Source of the DNA: Takakia lepidozioides
Lineage: Eukaryota > Streptophyta > Takakiopsida > Takakiales > Takakiaceae
DNA length: 64,000 bases
Assembly: GCA_030704615.1 (NCBI GenBank)
Contig: CM060732.1
Location: 2,170,001-2,234,000 of the forward strand
Direction: 5' to 3'
The notes beneath the pieces were generated by a model. It was given only the letters and a program-made list of their open reading frames with translations, was not told the DNA's origin and did no database searches. Positions 21,398 to 32,300 of the stretch are shown here, in pieces; the first letter of the stretch is position 1, and each line of letters begins with the position of its first letter. Position numbers and translations under genes: made by a program.

Positions 21398-24242
21398 TAT
21401 TTACTCCAGAACCTCCATCTATCAGTACATCAGTTAGTTATGTGCTTCCAATTCTCAATTGGATTACTGGCATAGAATCATCAAAGTCCATGACTGTTTC
21501 TCGCCCTTCCGGCTTCACATTATAACTGGTCACCTTGCTGTTCAGGTCTGTGTTTCCTGTCTTCTGGGCAATTCGATTGATTGCTTGATACAGCCTGTGC
21601 CTACAATAAGGTGCCACAGTCAATAGCTGTCCAATGGTAATCTCTGCTTTGGTCTGGCATATTACTTCAGCCAAAGTCTCTTCATTACTTTGCATGTCTG
21701 CATTTTTTTTCTTCCTTTCATCCTCACTCACTTCTTCTTCTCCATCAGAATCAGAGGAATCTGCCACAGGAATATCAGTACTCTTCTGCATTTCCCTTAT
21801 GGTATCTGCCACTTCCTTGTGCAGTTCCCTCTCATCTCTCCAAGCCTCATCATCTTCAGGCATATCACTGCCATCTTCATTATCATCCTCTTCCTCAACT
21901 ACTGGAGGTATTAGTTTGGCTTCGCTTCTTGTTACTATCATTGTACTTACTTCTGGTACAACACATGGCCTAACCATGTGAGCTGCCACCACTGGGCCCT
22001 CATTCACAGGAGCTCTCATCTCATTTTGGAGTCTAATCCACAATGAACAGGCTGCCCTGCGATGTCCTGGCTGATTACAATAGTAGCATAGTTCTTCACC
22101 ATTGGGTCCTTGCCCTTGGTCTGCTCTTGGATTATTTCTGTAATCCTGATTCCCGGGCTGGTAATTCCCCCTTGGATTACCCTGATAGTTGCCTCTGGAA
22201 TTTCCTTGGTAATTCCCTCTTGAATTACCTCTCCCTTCCATGCCATTGTTATAACCACCAGACCTACCATAGTGGTCCTGATCATTGTTTCTTCTTGGCT
22301 GGGGCTGCACCTGATGCACCCTTACTTGCCTAGGTTCTCTTGCAGCTGTCCTTCTGTTGTAGTAACAATTCTCAGTAGAATGGTTATCCATTTTACAGAT
22401 AGTACAGTGTTTCTCCTTCATGTGGCATTCTGTGGTGGTATGGCCTTCATTTTGGCACTTTGCACACCATACACCCTTCCTCCAATGTGTTGCAGCCTCT
22501 GTGGCATACTTCTTCAAGATTTCTTCCAATCTTTTCTCATAGTTATCCCTCTTCAACTTCTCCTTTCTCTTACTCTTCCTTTTTAGTTCTTGCTCTTCTT
22601 CTTCATCTGACTCATCCTTAGAGTCCTCATCATCCCTTCTCTCTCTCCAGAGCATTCCCAATTGCTCAATTTTGTTTGCAGTTTCAAATGCCTCCTCCAC
22701 TGTATTATGGGATAACATATCCACTTTCTTTTGCAACTCTGGTCTTAGTCCACTCACAAACCAAGTCTTCTGTAAACCTGGTGCTGGTACTGCAGCCAGC
22801 TTTTTCATCATCAATTCCATCTTTTCCATATACTTCTCAACAGTTTCATGCTTCTTTGGCTTTAAGTGTTGTAAACTTCCATACACTTCATCCTCAGTTT
22901 TACTTGTCCTTAACCTATTTCGGAATGTTGTATTCAAGCCATTCCAGGTTAGGAAATGATTATCAAGGAATCTTGCATACCATTCACTTGCTTTCTTGAT
23001 AAGTGAACAAGGAAACAATCTCATCTTGGCATCATCGCCATTCTCATTGTTCACTATACACATGTGCTCAAATTGGCTAATGTGTACATCGGGATCCCCT
23101 TTTCCTGAATATATTGGAAAGATGGTTTTGCCCGTCTTGGTTGTAACGCCATCTGTGGCCCTACCTTCTGCCCACTGACAGGTGCTGGCACCCTTGCTGG
23201 TGCTGGTCCTTCTGGACCTGTTGTTGTTGTGGTGGATCTTCCACCAAGTGGTGGCCCTTGAGCACTCCCTGCTTCTGGCCCCACGATATTCACAGTATTC
23301 CCAGCTTCAGTTGCACTACTTCCCACACTCCCTGTCCCCCCAGAGCCAGATCCAGGCAGCCCGCCTGATCCCCCTGAGCCGACACCTTCGTTGGCCTGTG
23401 ATCCAAGTGCTCCACTTGATCCAGGTCCAACGGGTTGGGATGTCCTGGTTGTAGTCTCAACCTCAGCTGTTGGGTCTACTTCTTCATATTCTTCCTCTTC
23501 CAATTTCTTCTCTCTGTTTTCATCCTCCAAGTTCTGCCCTTGGGTTTCTTCTTCACTCATGTAACTCAACTGCAATGGTGTTGGAGAGTCTGAACTCTCC
23601 GTTGGCTCTGCCACATCCGCTCCTCCTTCTTCACCTTCCGCTTCAGAAACTGGAGTTCCTGCTTTTGGTGTTCCATGCCAACTCCTATCAAAGATTTCTG
23701 TCAAATCTTTTATCCAGGGATGTACCTCAGATCTTTCACCTCGTGATTGATCTTCTTTCCGTACCAATTCCCTTAATCTTTCTTGCAAAGAAACAGAAGG
23801 AGTGGCATCCAACTCTAGTTCTTCCGGTATGGGTGATGTGCTCTCTGATCTTAATGGTGTGAGAGGTCCAGATGATTCCCCTATGTCTATTCCCTCTCCC
23901 AAGATATGGATAATTAGCTTTCAGATAGCTTTCTCTTTTGTTGAATATCTCTGGAGTCTAGCTTCTCTTTCATCACTCATGTCCCATGTCTTTCATTTCT
24001 TTTAATGTGACAATAACCAAAACTCTCTTCTGTAATATCTCTCGTATATGCCTGGGTTTCTTTCAAGCTTCAATGCACCCTTGGCTATACTAGAAGTCTC
24101 CGTTACCATATAACCATATGGCAAACAAGTCTGGAAAGCTGTTCTTGGTGTGAGTTTGATCCACAAAATATCCTTTGGAATCCAATTATTTACCAGTACG
24201 AGCTCTTCATGCATATGAGTATAAACATTCACCTTTCTTTCC
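21398..24242 (-). pseudogene. Element C gag-protease segment, copy 2 of 3 (best preserved)
   Basis: 2845 bp on the minus strand. The frame 23063-21438 is open for 541 codons: capsid (WYARFLDNHFLTWNGL, FVSGLRPELQKKV), a charged E/K block, knuckles CAKCQNEGHTTTEC, CTICKMDNHSTENC and CYYCNQPGHRRAAC, an RG-rich tract between the second and third, then an acidic region. The N-terminal 282 codons (23902-23054) are in another frame with a shift near 23060. The leader end repeats at 24232-24002. At the left border the reading passes from protease LRIGST into the junction, so protease is cut in every copy but the one next to RT. Confidence 0.9.
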
Positions 24243-25017
24243 TATTTACTCCAGAACCTCCATCTATCAGTACATCAGTTAGTTCTGTGCTTCCAATTCT
24301 CAATTGGATTACTGGCATAGAATCATCAAAGTCCATGACTGTTTCTCGCCCTTCCGGCTTCACATTATAACTGGTCACCTTGCTGTTCAGGTCTGTGTTT
24401 CCTGTCTTCTGGGCAATTCGATTGATTGCTTGATACAGCCTGTGCCTACAATAAGGTGCCACAGTCAATAGCTGTCCAATGGTAATCTCTACTTTGGTCT
24501 GGCATATTACTTCAGCCAAAGTCTCTTCATTACTTTGCATGTCTGCATTTTTTTTCTTCCTTTCATCCTCACTCACTTCTTCTTCTCCATCAGAATCAGA
24601 GGAATCTGCCACAGGAATATCAGTACTCTTCTGCATTTCCCTTATGGTATCTGCCACTTCCTTGTGCAGTTCCCTCTCATCTCTCCAAGCTTTCAGATAG
24701 CTTTATCTTTTTGCTGAATATCTCTGGCGTCTAGCTTCTCTTTCATCACTCATGTCCTATGTCTTTCATTTCTTTTTTAATGTGGCAATAACCAAAACTC
24801 TCTTCTGTAATATCTCTCGTATATGCCTGGGTTTCTTTCAAGCTTCAATGCACCCTTGGCTATACGTGAAGTCTCCGTTACCATATAACCATATGGCAAA
24901 CAAGTCTGGAAAGCTGTTCTTGGTGTGAGTTTGATCCACAAAATATCCTTTGGAATCCAATTCTTTACCAGTACAAGCTCTTCATGCATATGAGTATAAA
25001 CATTCACCTTTCTTTCC
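24243..25017 (-). pseudogene. Element C gag-protease segment, copy 3 of 3 (internally deleted)
   Basis: Minus strand: the leader end (to 24777), then a direct jump at 24690/24691 into the acidic pre-protease region, ending in TELTDVLIDGGSG at the same junction as copy 2. About 2.06 kb (capsid, knuckles, RG tract) are missing relative to copy 2. Both parent sites carry AGC followed by TTT or a C, so the deletion has a short microhomology. Confidence 0.85.
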
Positions 25018-25344
25018 TCCCAGCCTTCAAACTCTACTCGCTTAATGGATAGCAATGCTATCACATAAACCAATGTTGGTAACCAACGTGCTCTTCCTCT
25101 ACAGGCCACCTGATAAATCTTTATCACTCCTTTCTCCAGACCCCACTCAGGGTCAGCATCATGCACTCTCTTAAGAATGTTTCTTTACAACCGTCTGGCA
25201 ATTCCAAAAACCTCTGGAAGAATCGTTTGGACAATCTTTCCTTCTCAATTTCACAAGGAATTTGATTCACATCAAATTCTTTAATTCTCCATCCCCCATG
25301 ATCCCACCAGATGCCTGTCACATCTGGTTGTTCATGACCCAGTT
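25018..25344 (-). pseudogene. Element C leader ORF
   Basis: Minus-strand sequence after the PBS encodes GIWWDHGGWRIKEFDVN, FFQRFLELPDGC, then after a frameshift near 25150 HDADPEWGLEKGVIKIY and RGRARWLPTLVYVIALL. The frame can be read back without a stop through the PBS into an ATG in the LTR (25471, MTDCSERAEYLE). The same protein is at 54002-54480 in element F. Probably the N-terminal part of gag; no known domain recognised. Confidence 0.6.
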
Positions 25345-25361
25345 CCCCAGTATGGTCGCCA
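25345..25361 (-). other. Element C primer-binding site
   Basis: Minus strand TGGCGACCATACTGGGG starts two bases inside the LTR and is identical in element F. It is not the initiator-Met site used by A, B and G. The tRNA cannot be named with certainty. Confidence 0.7.
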
Positions 25362-25363
25362 AA

Positions 25364-26382
25364 TGTCGCGCGGCTCTTACTCACCCATCCCTTCGCTATC
25401 CGAGGTGGAAACTCCAAGATAGAAGAGTTGGACATCTCTAAGTACTCAGCCCGCTCAGAACAATCAGTCATGAGCTACAGCTAGTGTATCATGGGGGTGT
25501 TTCCTATTTGTTTTCCTTTCCGCATTCATGTTAGCTAGTTACCTTACTGTTGGTAATTAAGTATCAGTTTGCTTCATCAATCTATCGGATTCCATCAACT
25601 CATCCATTCATTCCACAGCTTCACTCAGATCTCTCTACACAGTGTGAGTATGAAGTGTGTATCAGATTAATATCTATCAAGTATCACGCTGAAGCCATGG
25701 AGTCTCTAATCTGCTCTACATTACAATTCTACTGCCTGCATTCATTAAGCATCAATAGATCGTCCTCCTCCTACTCCGTGCACTCCCTCTTTCTCCTCAG
25801 AGATCCGCTCTCTGCCTCATTTTCCCCCAGTGATGTCAGAAGTCTCCCCCCCCCCAAGAAGTGCTCCTCCCACTCCTTCCAGCAGTGATTCCCCAAGAAG
25901 TGATCCAAGAATTGATCATTTTCCAGTCCTTGCTCCTAGTTTTATCTTCCTCCGTTGTTCTAACCGTTTCCCTCACTAACCGTCGTCCGTGAACTAACAT
26001 GTTCCATTCGCAGGTGTTGCTCCCCACATTCGTTCCCTGTCCTGCTATCCGTTCCCTATGGTCGTGACAGCTGTGTCAAGCTGTGACTGGCTGTGTGAAA
26101 CTGTGAACCGGCTGTGTCGAGCTGTGACTGGCTGTGCGGCTGTGTTTGGCTGTGTTGGCTGTGATGGGCTGTTTCGGGCTGTGACGAGCTGTGTTGACAG
26201 TGTCTGGCTGTGTCGGCTGTGTCGGACTGTGACGGGCAGTGTTGGCTGTGACGAGCTGTGTAACCCCCCCTAAAGTGCGCTGCTGTCACCACTAAGGCTC
26301 CTATTGGTCTCAATCTGTGCAAAAATTAAGGGTACCCCACAGATCCCGTATAAGTGTCTAAGTCCTAGACAGTCCTCTAACA
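25364..26382 (-). repeat. Element C 5' LTR
   Basis: 1019 bp, plus-strand ends TGTCGCGCGGC and CTCTAACA. Closely related to 42402-43481 and 54588-55545. It contains a minisatellite of GGCTGTG-type units near the outer end. Confidence 0.9.
26055..26265. repeat. GGCTGTGNN minisatellite inside element C LTR
   Basis: Irregular short units of the form GGCTGTG plus 2-5 bases (GACGGGCTGTG, GTCGGCTGTG). It has counterparts in both element F LTRs, where length differs, and explains most LTR length variation. Confidence 0.8.
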
Positions 26383-29380
26383 TGAATATAAAAAAAGAAG
26401 CAAAATGGGGGGCTCAATTAGTGTGCGGTACCGCACACTGTTTGAGCTTCCAATTCGGGGTGGATTCAACCTGCCATAGTGGCCCTATGTGGCCGTTTTG
26501 AACATCAAAAAACAAGGAAAATGGGGGGCTCAAACAGTATGCGGTGCCGCACACTGTTTGAGCTCCCAATTCGGGGTGGATTCAACCTGCCATAGTGGCC
26601 CTATGTGGCCGTTCTGAACATCAAAAAACAAGAAAAATGTGGGGCGCAAAGAGTGTGCAGTGCCGCACACTGTTTGAGCCTCCAATTCGAGGTGGATTCA
26701 ACCTGCCATAGTGGCCCTATGTGGCCGTTTTTAACATGAAAAACCAAGCAAACTGGGTGGCTAAACAGTGTGCGGTGCCGCACACTGTTTGAGCTTCCAA
26801 GTCAGGGTGGATTCAACCTGCCATAGTGGCCCTGTGTTGCCGTTTTGAATATAAAAAAAGAAGCAAAATGGGGGGCTCAATTAGTGTGCGGTACCACACA
26901 CTGTTTGAGCTTCCAATTCGGGTGGATTCAACTGCCATAGTGGCCCTATGTGGCCGTTTTGAACATCAAACAACAAGCAAAATGGGGGGCTCAAACAGTA
27001 TGCGGTGCCGCACAATGTTTGAGCTTCCGATTTGGGGTGGATTCAACCTGCCAAACTGGCCCTATGTGGCCGTTTTGAACATCAAAAAACAAGCAAAATG
27101 GGGGGCTCAAACAGTATGCGGGGCCGCACACTGTTTCAGTTTCCCATTCGGGGTGGATTCAACGTGCCATAGTGGCCCTATGTGGCCGATTTAAACAACA
27201 AAAAACAAGCAAAATAAGGAGCTCAAACAGTATGCGATGCCGCACACTGTTTGAGCTTCCAATTCAGGGTGAATTCAACCTGCCATAGTGGCCCTATGTG
27301 GCCGTTTTGAAATCAAAAACAAGCAAAATGGGGGCTCAAATAGTGTGCGGTGCCCCACACTGTTTGAGCTTCCAATTCAAGGTGGATTCGACCTGCCATA
27401 ATGGCCCTATGTGGCCGTTTTTGAACATGAAAAAACAAGCAAACTGGGGGGCTCAAATAGTGTGCGGTGCTGCACACTGTTTGAGCTTCCAATTTAGGGT
27501 GGATTCAACCTGCCAAAGTGGCCCTATGTGGCCGTTTTGAACATCAAAAAACAAGCAAAATGGGGGGCTCAAACAGTGTGCGGTGCCGCACACTGTTTGA
27601 GCTTCCAATTTTGGGTGGATTCAACCTGCCATAGTGGCCCTATGTGGCCGTTTTGAACATCAAAAAACAAGCAAAATGGGGGGCTCAAACAGTGTGCGGT
27701 GCCGCCCACTCTTTGAGCTCGCACACTGTTTGAGATCCAATTCGGGTGGATTCAACCCCATAGTGGCCCTATGTGGCCGTTTGAAAATCAAAAAACAAGC
27801 AAAATTGGGGGGCTCAAATAGTGTGCGGTGCCCCACACTGTTTGAGCTTCCAATTCAGGGTGGATTCAACCTGCCATAATGGCCCTATGTGGCCGTTTTG
27901 AACATGAAAAAACAAGCAAACTGGGTGGCTCAAATAGTGTGCGGTGTGCCACTGTTTGAGCTTCCAATTGAGGGTGGATTCAACCTGCCATAGTGGCCCT
28001 ATTGGCCGTTTTGAAAATCAGAAAAAGCAAAATGGGGGGTTCAAACAGTGTGCGGTGCCGCACACTGTTTGAGCTTCCGATTTTGGGTGGATTCAACCTG
28101 CCATAGTGGCCCTATGTGGCCGTTTTGAACATCAAAAAACAAGCAAAAATGGGGGGCTCAAACAGTGCGCGGTGCCGCCCACTCTTTGAGCTTCCAATTC
28201 GGGGTGGATTCAACCTGCCATAGTGGCCCTATTGGCCGTTTTGAACATCAAAAAACAAGAAAAAATGCGGGGCTCAAACAATATGCGATGCCGCACAATG
28301 TTTGAGCTTCCAATTCGGGTGGATTCAACCTATCATAGTGCACCTATGTGGCCGTTTTGAACATCAAAAACAAGCAAAAAATGGGGGCTCAAAGAGTATG
28401 CGGTGCCGCACACTGTTTGAGCTTCCAATTCGGGGGGGATTCAACCTTCCATAGTGGCCCTATGTGGCCGTTTTGAAAATCAAAAAACAAGAAAAATGCG
28501 GGGCTCAAACAGTATGCGGTGCGCCCACTCTTGAGCTTCCAATTCGGGGTGGATTCAACCTGCCATAGTGGCCATATGTGGCCGTTTTGAAAATCAAAAA
28601 ACAAGCAAAATGGGGGGGCTCAAATAGTGTGCGGTGCCCACATGTTTGAGCTTCCCATTCAGGGTGGATTCAACCTGCCATAGTGGCCCTATGTGGCCGT
28701 TTTGAACATCAAAAACAAGCAAAATGGGGGGCTCAAACAGTGTGCGGGTGCCGCCCACTCTTTGAGCTTCCAATTCGGGGTGGATTCAACCTGCCATAGT
28801 GGCCCTATGTGGCCGTTTTGAACATCAAAAACAAGAAAAATGCGGGCTCAAACAGTATGCGATGCGCCCACAATGTTTGAGCTTCCAATTCGGGGTGGAT
28901 TCAACCTATCATAGTGGACCTATGTGGCCGTTTTGAACATCAAAAAACAAGCAAATGGGGGGCTCAAAGAGTATGCGGTGCCGCACACTGTTTGAGCTTC
29001 CAATTCGGGGTGGATTTAACCTTCCATAGTGGCCATATGTGGCCGTTTTGAACATCAAAAAAAACAAGAAAATGTGGGGCGCAAAGAGTGTGTAGTGCCG
29101 CACACTGTTTGAGCCTCCAATTGGGGGTGGATTGAACCTGCCATAGTGGCCCTATGTGGCCGTTTTTAACATGAAAAACCAAGCAAACTGGGTGGCTCAA
29201 ACAGTGTGCGGTGCCGCACACTGTTTGAGCTTCCAAGTCAGGGGGTGGATCAACCTGCCATAGTGGCCCTATGTGGCCGATTTGAACATCAAAAAACAAG
29301 CAAAATGGGGGGCTCAACAATGAGATGCCGCCACTGTTTGAGCTTCCAATTCGGGGTGGATTCAACATTCCATAGTGGCC

Positions 29381-32300
29381 CTAAGTGACCGTTTTGAACA
29401 TCAAAAAACAAGCAAAAAGGGGGGCTCAAACACTATGCGGGGCCGCACACTGTTTGAGTTTCCAATTCAGGGGGATTCAAGTGCCATAGTGGCCCTATGT
29501 GGCCGATTTGAACATCAAAAAAACAGGCAAAATAAGGGGCTCAAACAGTATGCGATGCCGCACACTGTTTGAGCTTCCAATTCGGGGTGGATTCAACCTG
29601 CCATAGTGGCCCTATGTGGCCGTTTTGAAAATCAAAAAACAAGCAAAATGGGGGGGCTCAAAGAGTGTGCGGTGCCGCACACTGTTTGAGCTTCCAATTC
29701 AGGGTGGATTCAACCTGCCATAGTGACCCTATGTTGCCGTTTTGAACATGCAAAAACAAGCAAACTGGGTGGCTCAAATAGTGTGCGGTGCAGCACATTG
29801 GTTGAGCTTCAAATTCGGGGTGGATTCACCCTGCCTAGTGGCCCTATGTGGCCGTTTTGAACATCAAAAAAACAGCAAAATGGGTGGCTCAAACAATGTG
29901 TGGTGCCGCACATTGTTTGAGCTTCCAATTCGGGGTGGATTCAACCTGCCATACTGGCCCTATAAGGCCGTTTTGAACATCAAAAACCAACCAAATTGGG
30001 GGCTCAATTAGTGTGCGGTGCCGCACACTGTTTGAGCTTCCAATTCGGGGTGGATTCAACTGCCATAGTGGACTATGTGGCCGTTCTGAACATCAAAAAC
30101 AAGCAAAATGGGGGCTCAAAGAGTATGCGGTGCCGCACACTGTTTGAGCTTCCAATTCGGGGTGGATTCAACCTGCCATAGTGGCCCTATGTGGCCGTTT
30201 TGAAAAATCAAAAAACAAGCAAAATTGGGGGGCTCAAATAGTGTGCGGTGCCCCACACTGTTTGAGCTTCCAATTCAGGGTGGATTCAACCTGCCATAAT
30301 GGCCCTATGTGGCCGTTTTGAACATGAAAAAAACAAGCAAACTGGGTGGCTCAAATAGTGTGCGGTGCTGCACACTGTTTGAGCTTCCAATTTAGGGTGG
30401 ATTCAACCTGCCATAGTGGCCCTATGTGGCCGTTTTGACATCAAAAAACAAGCAAAATGGGGGGTTCAAACAGTGTGCGGTGCCGCACACTGTTTGAGCT
30501 TCCGATTTTGGGTGGATTCAACCTGCCATAGTGGCCCTATGTGGCCGTTTTGAACATCAAAAAACAAGCAAAATGGGGGGCTCAAACAGTGTGCGGTGCC
30601 CACTTTGAGCTTCCAATTCGGGGTGGATTCACCTGCCATAGTGGCCCTATGTGGCCGTTTTGAACATCAAAAAACAAGAAAATGCGGGGCTCAAACAATA
30701 TGCGATGCCGCACAATGTTTGAGCTTCCAATTCGGGGTGGATTCAACCTATCATAGTGACCTATGTGGCCGTTTGAACATCAAAAAACAAGCAAAATGGG
30801 GGGCTCAAAGAGTATGCGGTGCCGCACACTGTTTGAGCTTCCAATTCGGGGTGGATTCAACTGCATAGTGGCCCTATGTGGCCGTTTTGAAAATCAAAAA
30901 ACAAGAAAAATGCGGGGCTCAAACAGTATGCTGCCGCCCACTTTGAGCTTCCAATTCGGGGTGGATTCAACCTGCCATAGTGGCCCTATGTGGCCGTTTT
31001 GAAATCAAAAAACAAGCAAAATGGGGGGCTCAAATAGTGCGGTGCCCCACACTGTTTGAGCTTCCAATTCAGGGTGGATCAACCTGCCATAGTGGCCCTA
31101 TGTGGCCGTTTTGAACATCAAAAAAACAAGCAAAATGGGGGGCTCAAACAGTGTGCGTGCCGCCACTCTTTGAGCTTCCAATTCGGGGTGGATTCAACCT
31201 GCCATAGTGGCCCTATGTGGCCGTTTTGAACATCAAAAAACAAGAAAAATGCGGGGCTCAAACAGTATGCGATGCCGCACAATGTTTGAGCTTCCAATTC
31301 GGGGTGGATTCAACCTATCATAGTGGACCTATGTGGCCGTTTTGAACATCAAAAAAACAAGCAAAATGGGGGGCTCAAAGAGTATGCGGTGCCGCACACT
31401 GTTTGAGCTTCCAAATTCGGGGGATTTAACCTTCCATAGTGGCCATATGTGGCCGTTTTAACATCAAAAACAAGAAAATGTGGGGCGCAAAAGAGTGTGT
31501 AGTGCCGCACACTGTTTGAGCCTCCAATTTGGGGTGGATTGAACCTGCCATAGTGGCCCTATGTGGCCGTTTTTAACATGAAAAAACAAGCAAACTGGGT
31601 GGCTCAAACAGTGTGCGGTGCCGCACACTGTTTGAGCTTCCAAGTCAGGGTGGATTCAACCTGCCATAGTGGCCTATGTGGCCGATTTGAACATCAAAAA
31701 CAAGCAAAATGGGGGGCTCAACAATATGAGATGCCGCACACTGTTTGAGCTTCCAATTCGGGGTGGATTCAACATTCCATAGTGGCCCTAAGTGACCGTT
31801 TTGAACATCAAAAAACAAGCAAAAAGGGGGGCTCAAACACTATGCGGGGCCGCACACTGTTGAGTTCCAATTCAGGGTGGATTCAACGTGCCATAGTGGC
31901 CTATGTGGCCGATTTGAACATCAAAAAACAGGCAAAATAAGGGGCTCAAACAGTATGCGATGCCGCACACTGTTTGAGCTTCCAATTCGGGGTGGATTCA
32001 ACCTGCCATAGTGGCCCTATGTGGCCGTTTTGAAATCAAAAACAAGCAAAATGGGGGGGCTCAAAGAGTGTGCGGTGCCGCACACTGTTTGAGCTTCCAA
32101 TTCAGGGTGGATTCAACCTGCCATAGTGACCCTATGTTGCCGTTTTGAACATGCAAAAACAAGCAAAGGGTGGCTCAAATAGTGTGCGGTGCAGCACATT
32201 GGTTGAGCTTCAAATTCGGGGTGGATTCACCCTGCCATAGTGGCCCTATGTGGCCGTTTGAACATCAAAAAACAAGCAAAATGGGTGGCTCAAACATGTG

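Larger units (their letters stand above)
16109..26382 (-). mobile_element. Element C: OTA-like Ty3/gypsy retrotransposon, 3'-truncated, gag region triplicated
   Basis: On the minus strand: 5' LTR (25364-26382), PBS, leader ORF, gag-protease segment in three tandem copies, RT, RNase H and the start of integrase, which breaks off at 16109. No 3' LTR is present. RT with FMDGFSGYNQ, MPFGLCNAPATFQR and FLDDFSVY is typical of the Athila/Tat (OTA) branch. Protease reads VLIDGGSGVNIM, a DGG form rather than DTG. Element F (42402-55545) is a full-length relative and served as the reference. The right LTR end abuts the satellite at 26383, so C sits at the array edge; TGAAT would be the right half of the target duplication but the left half is lost. 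Confidence 0.88.
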
